Source of the DNA: Lomentospora prolificans | Taxonomy: Eukaryota > Ascomycota > Sordariomycetes > Microascales > Microascaceae | NCBI GenBank assembly: GCA_029532625.1 | Contig: JARFXM010000003.1 | Coordinates: 3,906,001-3,970,000 of the forward strand | Direction: 5' to 3' | Length of the DNA: 64,000 nucleotides | Part shown: one piece after another, positions 45,765 to 56,073 of the stretch | Numbering within the stretch: the first letter of the stretch is position 1 | Layout: the number at the start of each line of letters is the position of its first letter | Notes under the pieces: generated by a model | The model's database searches: none | Seen by the model: the letters and a program-made list of their open reading frames with translations, nothing else | Told to the model about the DNA's origin: nothing | Made by a program: the position numbers and the translations under genes

Positions 45765-46616
45765 TGGTGCGGCAAGATGATGCGGTGGTTGGAACTTGAC
45801 CGTTAGGGAGCTCAACAGATTCAGTAAGTTCCAGGCCAAGAATTATTCAGGGTCGGCGACTCCTCAAGGTTGCGCAAATGGGTGATGTGACAATCAAGGT
45901 CTTTGTTCACGGTCTGCAGAATTAGAAGCGCAGGGCTCTTTCTCGACGGTTGAAAATACCAGCCTGACGGTATTTTGCAGACATTTGAGGCTGGCTTCTA
46001 TGCTGGGCTATTAAGCCCAGAGCCGGAGCCCTGCATCGGATATGCTGGCCAGCGGACTTGCCACAGCGCTGATTGGCGCAGTGGCAGCGCAGAACCAGCG
46101 GGCCGACCAGGGTGCAGAGGCGGAACCTTACTCAGTATTAGGTACCAAACCATTGAAAGTTGAGGAGCTACAGTACAGTACAGCTTGAGTGGCCAGCACT
46201 CTGGCCAGCCAGGAATTACTGTGCACCCAGCCTGGCTGGCTCCACTCTTGCGGGCAATTGCGCCATCAGCAAGTTGCCGAGTCATCAATTGATGGACGAT
46301 TACCAGAGCTTTGGACTCTTTTCGGGACACACTTGTGACAGACAGCTCGCATGTTCCCCTGCTTCCACAATTCCATCTGTACCAACATTGAACCCCTGAG
46401 ACACACGACGATAGAGAGACATTGTATCTCGTTCGGATCTCACTGCGGGCGAGCCCAACTATCTGTTTTCACAATCTATACTTGCCCACTTCATCTGGAT
46501 ATTCCAATTGACATCCGTTTCTCAGCTGCATTACCCCTGCCGCGCTGATCAGGAGCACCTTTTAATTTTGGATCTCGGCCAAATACTTTACTTTTTGATA
46601 ACTTGCGACGCTGGCC
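45765..46616. other. Divergent region SPF45-like/PCS60
   Basis: 852 bases with a dense group of the GGCCAGC/GCTGGCC motif: near 46044, 46191, GGCCAGCCAGG at 46203-46213 and CAGCCTGGCTGGCT at 46228-46241. No gene is seen. Confidence 0.5.
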
Positions 46617-48426
46617 ATGGCGTTGACACTCAAGACCGCCATCAAGGGCACCAGTGATGCCACCGCCGTCATCATCCCTAGCAAGCCGGTACCGCTCACC
46701 GTCACTTACAGTGGGCTCAACGCCGAGGTCGCCACTTTCCAGGCCAAGCTTGCTAGCCTCGGTATCAAGACTGGAGCTCCCGTCTCTATCGCCCTCGTCA
46801 ACTCTTATGAGTTTATCGTCTCCTTCTTGGCTACTTCGTGGCAGCGCGCTATTGCAGCGCCTCTAAACCCGGGCTACAAACAGGAGGAATTCGAGTTCTA
46901 CATCGATGATGTCAAGTCAGCGCTCGTGCTCGTCCCCAAGGGCGCCGTCGCACAGAACACTCCTGCCGTGAGGGCTGCGAGACGGTTCAAGGCCGCCATT
47001 GCCGAGTGCTACTGGGATAGCGCCAAAGGCGAGGTCGCGCTTGATGTGAAGGACCAAGGACAGCTCGGGGGCAAGCAGCACGTTCAGGAGCCCCAGCCCG
47101 ATGATGTAGCTCTCGTCTTACACACGAGGTACGGATCTTTGCCATGAGTGCGCCGCCGAGGTTTCGAGGGTTGCTAACGGTCAAAAAAAACAGTGGAACT
47201 ACCTCTAGGCCCAAAGTTGTAAGTAATGGGCGAAGCAGAGAGAAGAGAAGAATCCCATCACAGAGCGAGACTAACATCCACCTTTGCAGGTGCCTCTGAC
47301 GCATCGCAACTTGACTCGGACCATGAGTACGTTTCCCGTATATAACCGAGTTGAAAGATTACCACCTAACAATTTGCCATAGGGAATATCCAACAGACGT
47401 ACCAGCTCACCTCCAACGACCGAACAATGCTCGTGATGCCGCTCTTCCACGTCCACGGACTTCTTTGCGCACTACTAGCTCCCTTCTTCTCAGGGGGGTC
47501 GATGGTGGTACCAACAAAGTTCTCTGCTTCAGAGTTCTGGGACGACTTCATCACCCACAAGGCCAACTGGTACACCGCCGTGCCCACCATTCACCAGATT
47601 CTCCTCAAAGGGCCCGCCCCCAGCCCCCTCCCGAAGATTCGATTTATTCGATCATGCTCCTCGCCGCTTTCGCCGACCGTGCTGGAGAGACTCGAAAAGG
47701 CATACCGTGCACCTGTGCTCGAGGCTTACGCTATGACCGAAGCCGCGCACCAGATGACGTCCAACCCTCTTCCTCCTGGCAAGAGGAAGCCCGGCAGCGT
47801 TGGCGTTGGCCAAGGAGTCGAGATCAAGATTCTCGATGATGCAGGTGACGAACTGCGGCATGGCAAGGAGGGGGAGATCTGCATCAGGGGAGAGAATGTA
47901 ACCAAAGGATACCTCAACAACGAAGCAGCCAACAAGTCATCCTTCACCAAAGGCGGTTTCTTCCGAACTGGTGACCAAGGCCTCAAGGATGAGGATGGAT
48001 ATGTCTTCATCACCGGCCGCATCAAGGAGTTAATCAACAAGGGAGGCGAGAAGATTAGCCCCATTGAGCTTGATAACGTTCTCACGCAACATCCCGCCGT
48101 CTCCGAAGCCGTCAGTTTCGCCATCCCTGACGAGCTCTACGGCCAGGATATTGGCGTTGCCGTTGTCCTAAAGTCGGGCGAGAAGCTCAAGGCTAACGAC
48201 CTCAAGAGCTGGGTTTCGGAGAAGTTGGCCAAATTCAAGACTCCTAAGAAGGTGAGACCATTTTCGAGCCAATGCCTTCAGCCACGCTTGGGTATAATGG
48301 TAGACTAACTAACTGAAAAATGTACAGATCTACTTCACCGAGGTAATGCCCAAGACGGCCACTGGAAAGATTCAGCGCAGGATTGTCGCCGAGACGATGC
48401 AGAAGCAGGAAAAGGCCAAGCTCTAA
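46617..48426 (+). CDS. PCS60: Peroxisomal acyl-CoA/oxalyl-CoA synthetase
   Basis: Five exons: 46617..47128, 47194..47218, 47290..47326, 47383..48251 and 48328..48426, giving 513 residues. It is an ANL-superfamily adenylate-forming enzyme; yeast Pcs60 (Fat2) is a peroxisome-associated CoA ligase with oxalyl-CoA synthetase activity. Signatures: the ATP loop HTSGTTSRPKVVPLTHRNL assembled from three exons, PLFHVHGL, YAMTEA, the hinge region GDQGLKDEDGYVFITGRIKELINKGGEKISP, and the catalytic lysine in PKTATGKIQRR. The last three residues, AKL, match a type 1 peroxisomal targeting signal variant. Exons 2 and 3 are only 25 and 37 nt. The exact acid substrate cannot be read from sequence. Confidence 0.92.
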
Positions 48427-49202
48427 GTCGCCCGTTTCCGGGTCCAGTGTATGTGCAGGATGTATGGATACATGTAGTCAGCGGCGCTTTTTTGTGTGAG
48501 CCTAGTTATATGGATTGCATGACTGAAGAAATCAAGTCATATATATGCAATGGACTAAGAAGATGTGACAGCTAACCACCCAATCCACCTTGGTATCCAT
48601 TATTCCCCATCTTACCACTGCCTCAAGTGGCTCGGGCGAGCAACGGCACGGACCGCACTTGATCAAAATGAAGTTGTTCTGAGGCCTTGGACAAGCTAGT
48701 TGCCGGTCGCACAGCATGGGAAATATGTCAATTGATGCTCCCTTGCCCCAAACCAAAGGGCGTGGCGTGGGGTCCTGTCATTTGACATAATAATACTTCA
48801 ATGCGTTGGAACAAGTATATGGATGTGAAGCTCGGCTGGCTCGGCCAGTGATTGATAATTCCAAAGCTGGCTATACTGAGGTATATATACTATGTTCCAG
48901 TGTGAGCTGACCACCTGCAACAGCCAGCTGGCTGGCTACCCCGGCTCTAACCGTTGCTGGCTTCGGAACAAACAGCCTGGCTGGTCAACCCGCAGCAGGC
49001 CACCTCTTCCCTCTGCCGCATCAAACCCCACCAAGAAAGCTGCGCCATTCCGAGCTACCTCCACTTCCACCTTCGGCACCATCGACGACGAGACCGCGAG
49101 CAGCCCATTTCGGTCTGGCTGTATTTTGTATCATTCTTAACCTCTCACTCGTTCTCCCCTTCTCATCCCCCTTCTTTCCTCTTCTTTTCCTCCTCCTTTC
49201 CC
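48427..49202. other. Intergenic region PCS60/YCII protein
   Basis: 776 bases. Contains CGGCTGGCTCGGCCAG at 48834-48849 and a 14-base perfect palindrome CAGCCAGCTGGCTG at 48921-48934. The last 60 bases before the next ATG are nearly pure C/T, typical of a fungal transcription start region. Confidence 0.55.
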
Positions 49203-49975
49203 ATGAGTCTATTCCGTCGCCTCAACCCCATCGCGACCCAATTCACTTCCATTCCACTTCCGGCCCGCACGCTTCTCCGCCCCTCCATAGCTTCCTCGTC
49301 TGCCCCGCGCCATCCCTCTTTCCCAGGAATAATATCCCCCATCCGCACCATGGCCACCCCCGCCAAAAAGACCGAATGGCTCGTCATCATCCCCGACAAG
49401 GAGGGCGTCCACGAGAAGAGGCTCGAGGTGCGCCCCAAGCACTTTGAGGGCATCAAGCCCTTTGAGGAGTCGGGCAAGTTCAAGATGGGAGGTATGTTTT
49501 CTTCCGGCATCGAATCTTTCTCTTCTTTGTTTCTTTCCCACCCCACCCCCCTTCTTTAGCTCCCTCTCCTTGTGCAGTGGATATTTGAACCTCGCAGATA
49601 TGCTGCTGATGCATGAATTAATTTTATTTTCTTTTCCCTTCTCCAGGTGCCGTCCTCAACGAGGTTCCCAAGGATGGCAACCCCCAGAACTTTAGCTTCT
49701 ATGGCAGCACCATCATCGTCGTTGCCGATACCAAGGAGGAGGTTCTTGACATCATCAAGAAGGACATCTACACCGAGAGCGGCGTTTGGGACATTGAGAA
49801 GGTTAGCCCGTACAACTAGTCTAGCTTTACAAGTATTCGCTAACAGTTCTCTCTCAGGTCCAAATCTGGCCCGTACGTTGACGTTTCTTCCCTTGCTCCC
49901 TGCAAATGCCGTCAACCAGTGTCACTAGTTACTGACTTATATCCACAGGTTCTCTTGGCCTTCAGGAACCCCTAA
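49203..49975 (+). CDS. YCII-related domain protein with probable mitochondrial form
   Basis: Four exons: 49203..49491, 49647..49801, 49858..49872 and 49949..49975, giving 161 residues; exon 3 is only 15 nt (VQIWP). The YCII-like alpha/beta domain (about 55-161) includes EWLVIIPDKEG, RPKHFEGIKPFEESGKFKMGG, FYGSTIIVVADTKEEVLDIIKKD, YTESGVWDIEKVQIWP and VLLAFRNP. Reaction unknown; family members are small possible enzymes. Residues 1-49 are Arg/Ser/Pro-rich without acidic residues, like a mitochondrial presequence. The first ATG is in a weak context (C at -3), while a second in-frame ATG at 49350 (ACCATGG) is near optimal and would give a 112-residue cytosolic form. Confidence 0.85.
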
Positions 49976-50170
49976 AAGTAAAACCCTGGGCGAGAAATGT
50001 GTTAATACATACCATACTATGCGTATTGGTAGTCGAATATAAGCAATATGTTACAGTTCCCATAGTCACAGTTCCCGTAATCACAGCAAGATTAAGAGGC
50101 CAGAGAAGGTGAGATAGCGTAAGAGCAGCGGCATAAACAAAAAAGATCGGGACTCAAACGCCCATAAAAA

Positions 50171-51976
50171 CTAGGCAGAAATCGGAACATCGTTAAGAGG
50201 CTTAATCATCGCTCCTTCATCCGCATCATCGTCGGGTTCATCCTCCATCTCGGCATCGGACTCAGCTTCGGATGCGGTTCTGGACTCGAGATCCATGCTT
50301 GACGCCTCCTTGGCCTTGGCCTCGGCCGCTTCTGCCGCAACCTTGAGCTCTTGAGAGAGGTCGAAGCAATCTTCCAGTAGCTCCGTCACCCTTCCTTGGC
50401 CCTCGGGAATGTCTTCGCCGACCATAAACTTGCCGTCCACGCGCATGTTGTCGATCGAGTTAAGCTATGGCGAAAGAGTTAGCCGGTAGAAGCCACGCCG
50501 TATCCATAGAACTTGCGCACATACCTTCATGCTATAGGGGTACACCTCTCTGAGGTTCCTGATGCCACCGTTATCTCTTACCTCCGTTAGACATCTCTTT
50601 AGTGTCTTTAGTTGGTTATACACCGGTAATAGTGCTTCCGAGACTGGCTGGGATGCCATCATAAGCTGAAAAACGTATCCATAGGACCTTCGAATCAGAT
50701 AGAGCAGCATCTAATTCGCAATGTTAGCGCCATTTCACCGTTCATGTCCATCGACAGTCAATACACCCACCCTTTTAACGTAGAAGTCGGCTTGGTTCCC
50801 TTGCTCATCTATCCAGTTTCCATCAACCCGCATGTCATCTATCCGGTCCAAGGTACGATGATAGTCGTACAAATCCGCCTCTCGCAGGGCCCAGGCATGG
50901 GTAACGGAGAGCTTCTCGAGGTGGTTCCGAACGAGTATGAGCTTGTCATAAAGCGGTCTGAAGCTATCAGAAATGGCCCCTTTTCTATGATTTATTTACC
51001 CAAGTTAAATCAGACAGTCTCATTAGTTGCGGGGTTGCGGGGGTTGCCCATCGGCGACCTACCTCTCCAGAACGGCATCGGCCCAGCCGAGACATCTATT
51101 TAGAACGTCATTCACGATGTCATTCCCCGCGGGTATTTTTCCGTCCTCGGTAACAAAGTTTCCGTCTTTGCGCTGGTCGGCAATCTCCTGCGCCTTCTTT
51201 TGTAGCTCAACAACCTCCGATGTCGAGACCTGTGATATGTATTAGTCGACACCGAGTTCAGGAAATTAGGATAGGTCTCGGCGTGAGAGAAGGTAAAAAT
51301 GCTTACCGTAGGACGAGTGTTAGCCCTCGAAATAGTCCTGATAAGTGAAATGATTCTTTCATAGATATCGGGTAAGGGCTCTTCAAGCCTATTGAGACGC
51401 TCCCGCAGGGCCTTGAGGGAAACGCGGCAGAGCTCAATGCGCCGCGAGAGAAGCGCCACGTATGGCCGGGGGCATGCTTGGTCTCGGCTGACATTGAGGG
51501 AGAGCTTATTCAACGTCTCTTCCATGGCGCACAAGTCATGAGCCGAGTAGAGGTCACATTCGGCTAGGTGGTCAAGGAGCCTCAGGATAGTCGTGGTTGG
51601 CGCATATACGGCGGGGGCCTCATTATTCCGGCCGATTGTTAAAAAGCATAGGGATAATATTCGGAAACAGCTGTCTAGGACGTGCGCAACTGTTTTTAAA
51701 GCGTCAGTTTGGCGAACTTTGATAGATATTAGCGGAAAATTCAACGTGTTCCATAGACATACGCTGGTTCTTCGGCTTGCCCTCGACAAAGCCGAGATCG
51801 TCGAGTTGATTCACTTGGCGAAGCGTCTCGTTATAGAGGGGTATTACCTCCTGGCTCCGGAGATAGGTAGTGCGATCGGTCTTGAGGAGCACCAGTTGAT
51901 CTCGAATCTGAGAGAGCTTGTTAAGCACCTCGCGATCGCGGGAGTTATCCGGTAGCGGTAACGCCGGAGTTTCCAT
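50171..51976 (-). CDS. CUB1: DUF2408/UPF0662 family protein (Cub1-like)
   Basis: Six exons: complement(51763..51976, 51307..51689, 51063..51229, 50771..50963, 50525..50710, 50171..50464), giving 478 residues. The family includes yeast Cub1 (YPL260W), a conserved fungal protein linked to copper and DNA-damage phenotypes but without a known reaction. It is almost wholly alpha-helical and not membrane-bound. Recognisable parts are LNKLSQIRDQLVLLKTDRT near the start, LYSAHDLCAMEETLNKL, a central segment with RIDDMRVDGNWIDEQGN, LLYLIRRSYGYVFQLM, ALLPVYNQLKTLKRCL, and MVGEDIPEGQG. The C-terminus is acidic (EMEDEPDDDADEG). All five introns are 60-99 nt, with junctions in frame. It is convergent with the YCII gene, only 195 bases away. 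Confidence 0.88.
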
Positions 51977-53730
51977 TGAGAGTCGTTTGCAGATTTTCTC
52001 CTGTTGTCGATGTCACGAAAGATTGGGTAAGGTTTTACGAAGAAGATTTTGGTCAAGTTAGGGAATGATCAGGCATTCTATAATAAAGGTATCGCAATGG
52101 AGCAGCTGCCACTCGGGAATAAGAATAGGCACAAGCAACCAAGTCGGGCGAGAGTCGGATTTTATTTGATGGAGTCGAGCAGTGCTGTGTGCTGACGACA
52201 GAATATAAATGGCCAAAGGGAGACTGCCGGGTGGAGTAAAGGACAAGAGACGTAGAGGTCAGGTTCACTTGGGAGGCGGGAAAAGGTGGTTATCACGAGG
52301 TGAGAGGTGACGGCCTAGGTGGTACCGACGACGGCCAGCGGAGGGGTTTGTTTAATGGGCGACCGAACCTTAAAGCTTGATGGGGCGTGTTGCGGTGTTG
52401 CCGCTGGCTCTCGAAATAGAATAGCATGATGACCAGTGGATCCGCGTGAAGCCACTCAGGCTAGTGGGAGCTGGGAATCTATGGAACTGGAAAGACATTG
52501 GGTGGTGGTAACCCACCCTAGCCTCGAAATTGGGCAAATCCATAGATTATTATCAGCCAGACGGAGCACGGTCGCTTCCTTGGACCTGCAAATGTAGAGC
52601 CTGTCTAAAACTTGACGAGGTCGACGACAGGAAAAGGGGGGGTGAAGGCGAACGTTGTGGTGTGGCGACAGGAAAGGCTATTGATGATTTGCAAAGCAAA
52701 GGAGCCGTCAACCACGGCCAAGCAGGCAAAGTTGGCCCCTCCACGCGGTTCCTGTAACCTGTACAAAGGTGCATATATCCATGTAATGCCAGGCAGCATA
52801 TGTACTGCAATGAGACAAGCACTGGCCTACTATGAGTTGCGGGCTTCTTCTAGTACTGTTCGCCTGCCACATCTCGTGGCATCGCATCGCGGGCCCGCAA
52901 ACGTCCCTTGCTCGAATGCACGATGGATCACGCACGGCACTTCCGCTTCGAAGGCACGGCTCAATCAAGGCCTAGATTTCTCTTACTCAACATAGAAGGT
53001 CCTGCCGAAACGGTTACATGCCACGAGCCGAAGTCTCGACAATTGATTTCCACCCCGCGGTAGAGCGTGCGCGCACGGCACCCCGGAAGCCACGGCTACG
53101 TGATCGGTGGTAGCCGGTCTAATCGAGGACACGGGACGTCGGGAATTGCGGTTGTGATCTTGATCCTCTAGCGCCATAGTATTATAGACGCCCTTTTTCT
53201 GCGATCCCCCGAATTAATGAGGTTACCTATTCTTTGGTGTTTGCAACTATCCTCGATGACCTGTATCTGCATGTGCATCATAGGCTCCCGGGCCCGAGAA
53301 TCCTTATGACGAAAGGCGGGGGAGGGGAAAGTCGATAAAAGCGCCCAAAGCCACTGATGCTCCCTGCATGACTATGAGCAGGGTGCAAAGCCACTGCGAA
53401 TTGAATTGAGCAATTACCCTTGTACGAAGTATGTCAGTGGCACACAAGCTCGACCTCGACTTAGTCATTGATTAGCCTGATGACTCATCCAAACACAATT
53501 ATGCCGGGATCAGAGGTGAATAGGTCACATGATCAGGTGCCCTCACTAAATGGTGGGGATGTGCAGGCACGGACCACAGACATACACCACAGACTCTGCT
53601 TAGGTTTCCAAGCCCTCCAAATCCCAAAAATTATCCAAGGGAAATTTCAGCCTTGAAGAAAACCACCTTCGACATCCTCCCACCAATCCATTCCACCAAC
53701 CCCCGGATACCCTCAATCACAACCCTCAAA
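51977..53730. other. Divergent region CUB1/RPP1, 1.75 kb
   Basis: No gene is recognised. A 127-codon frame at 52612-52995 overlaps frames on the other strand and has no motif. The last 90 bases before RPP1 are C/T/A-rich. Confidence 0.45.
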
Positions 53731-54484
53731 ATGTCGAACTCTGAACTCGCTGCTTCCTACGCGTCGCTCATCCTCGCTGATGACGGCGTTGAGATCACTG
53801 TGAGTTACCTCTTATTTCCAGCGTCTTCCCACTTAGACGACCTCGCTGTTTCGAGGAATTGGACCCCGCCCTCGACTTGGAGATTCGAGAAATTTCATTC
53901 CAACCCGAGAATATAGAGAGATGCGACGAAGGGACGTTGGTTTTGTGCTATTTGGACGGTTTTCTCTAACAAAATTCTCTCGCTTATTATAGGCCGACAA
54001 GCTCCAGACCCTCATCAAGGCCGCCGGCATTGAGGATGTCGAGCCCATCTGGACCCAGCTCTTCGCCAAGGTACATCTTGACTAGTTCTATTCCCGCTTC
54101 CACGAGCAATAACCTATCTGTCTCGAGCACGACTCAAATCCATCTTCCCGTCCCGAGAACGAGCAAAGAAAACGATTTGCTATAGACATATATACTGACG
54201 GAGGCTTTTTTTTCTCGCAAATAGGCTCTCGAGGGCAAGGATGTCAAGGACCTCTTGACCAACGTCAGCGCTGGTGGCCCTGCTGCTCCCGCCGCTGGTG
54301 GTTCTGGTGCTGCTGCCGGTGGTGCCGCCGAGGAGGCCAAGGAGGAGGCCAAGGAGGAAGGTCGGTCACTTCTGCTGCCTTGGCAGCTGCCCATCTCTCA
54401 TCATCGCGAAACTGAGTATACTGACCAATCCCTACAGAGAAGGAGGAGTCTGACGAGGACATGGGTTTCGGCCTTTTCGACTAA
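53731..54484 (+). CDS. RPP1: 60S acidic ribosomal protein P1
   Basis: Four exons: 53731..53799, 53993..54070, 54225..54360 and 54438..54484, giving 109 residues. P1 pairs with P2 on P0 to form the ribosomal stalk that activates translation GTPases. The N-terminal dimerisation domain (about 1-65) includes MSNSELAASYASLILADDG, ADKLQTLIKAAGI and VEPIWTQLFAKALEG. An Ala/Gly hinge follows at about 70-90, then acidic KEE repeats. The conserved C-terminal peptide ESDEDMGFGLFD is restored by the last splice. Introns 1 and 2 (193 and 154 nt) are long, as often in ribosomal protein genes. I searched them by eye for box C/D snoRNA features and found none. Confidence 0.96.
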
Positions 54485-54916
54485 ATCTCAAACCTTGAAC
54501 GACTTTTTTCTTTGTACTTCGGATGCATGGCTATGGGGGTCTTTACGTTCAGCCGATCATAAAAGGATACGGTGGTGTAACAGCGTTCTGCTGCCTGGAC
54601 ACAGGGTTCGCAATTCTCATAGATTGTTAATATGACGAATTGCGCTCAAACAAAAGCAATTGGAGTTCAGGTTGCTGCCCACTTAGACGGTTTATTTGAG
54701 GAATATCGCAAAACAAATCAAGCCAATACTTTTTGCACTCGACGCCTGTTGTACCGCAAACACCCTTGGTTTCTATCTGTTGCTACTGAAATTGCCCCCC
54801 TCCCCGTTTGATAACGCCGCAACCGTATGCAAGTCATAGCATGCAACTCCGCCCCTCAACAACCCTAGGCCTCTGTATAGAGTCACGTCATGAACCAAGC
54901 CCAGAAATCAGGGTTT
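54485..54916. other. Convergent spacer RPP1/UBX protein
   Basis: 432 bases with two 3' ends. No gene is seen. Confidence 0.5.
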
Positions 54917-56073
54917 CTATTTGACATTCAGAACGGCCGACGGGACTAGTCCCGCCTCCTTCAGGGTTTTTCCAAAGTCGAGTTGACCCTCGAAAGTCTT
55001 GCGCGGGAAGGTCGTGGAGAAGCTTGTGACTCTGATGGACTGTTCCGACTCGAGCATTTGCGCAACCTCGAACAGTGTAGTCTCGGCGGGGAACGTCTTC
55101 ATGACGGGGCCGTTGCTTGTTTGCAGCTTTAGTCTCGCCTCGTTGTGGTCGGCCTTTCTAGGGGGGGCGGCAGCTGGGCCGGGGGCAGGAGCAGAGGCCA
55201 CCGGACTCTCAACAGGCCGTCCCTCGCGGGCAGCCTTGTCAGCCTCAGCCTTTCGCCTGCGCTCTTCCTTATCAGCTTCAATCTTGGCTTTAATGCGTTT
55301 CTTGGCTTCCATATCCTCGAGTTTTTCCTGGCGTTTCTTGGCGGCCTGCTTTATCTGCTCCTTTCGCTGTAGCTCCTCCTTGACATCTTGCGCGTCCCTG
55401 GTAGACTTCATGCGGATTTTCTGTAAAATAACTTAATTTGAGTATGGGGTTGGCGAAATGGTCTGAGCTTTTGCGTCTACGCACCTCGTTCCGCTTGGCC
55501 TCTTCGCGCTCTAGAACGGCTTGGTTTTCACGCTTCGCTTTGAGCTTCAGGCGGAGCTCCTCGAGCCTTTGGGCCTTCTGCTCTTCTGTGAGGGGCGCAA
55601 TTTCCTGCGTGGATTCAGAGAAGTCGGTATGGCCGCTAAAATATTCGAAGGTAAGCATTTGGTCATGTGAAAGCCGACGGGCATATCATTGTTCGATTAC
55701 CTCTTCGTCGCGTGATAGGAGGCGAGATCTGCATTCTTAAATAACTTGCCGCAGTCATTGCAAACAAGAGATTTCATGCCTCCTTCCGCAGACGAGTCAA
55801 CGTTGATATTGGTACCTTCATTCTCGTCCTCGTCGTCTTTCTCGGCTTCCTCCTGCGCGACGAGCTCATCGAGAGGCTTATCCTGGTTCGCTTCCAGCCA
55901 TTCAAGAGCTTGGTTTACTGGTAGGCTAGGCGTCAGTTATATGGCGCCATGGTTTCTAAATTCCTGACTCGCGGCTAGATTTGCTTACAAGCGCCGGCTT
56001 TCTTGATCGCGAGTTCGGCACGGGCTTTGTCAAAGCCCATCTCGAGCAGAAGATTAATGTCGGACTGACCCAT
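54917..56073 (-). CDS. UBA, zinc-finger and UBX domain protein (UBXN1/SAKS1-like)
   Basis: Four exons: complement(55989..56073, 55701..55917, 55485..55635, 54917..55420), giving 318 residues. Such proteins are Cdc48/p97 cofactors that bring ubiquitylated clients. The N-terminal UBA domain (about 1-40) has INLLLEMGFDKARAELAIKKAG followed by NQALEWLE. A C2H2-type finger lies at about 76-103 (CNDCGKLF, then two His in SYHATKSGH). A long charged coiled coil (about 115-225) has LTEEQKAQRLEELRLKLKAK and repeated KR/EE heptads. A Pro/Ala linker precedes the UBX domain (about 240-318) with ARLKLQTSNG, ETTLFEVAQML, VTSFSTTFPRKTFE and LKEAGLVPSAVL. The FPR turn that contacts Cdc48 is present. The ATG at 56073 is the one giving a standard UBA start. 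Confidence 0.9.

Noticed and set aside
45765..45839. Upstream extension of the SPF45-like protein
   Set aside because: The frame opens with TTG; the first ATG is at 45764.
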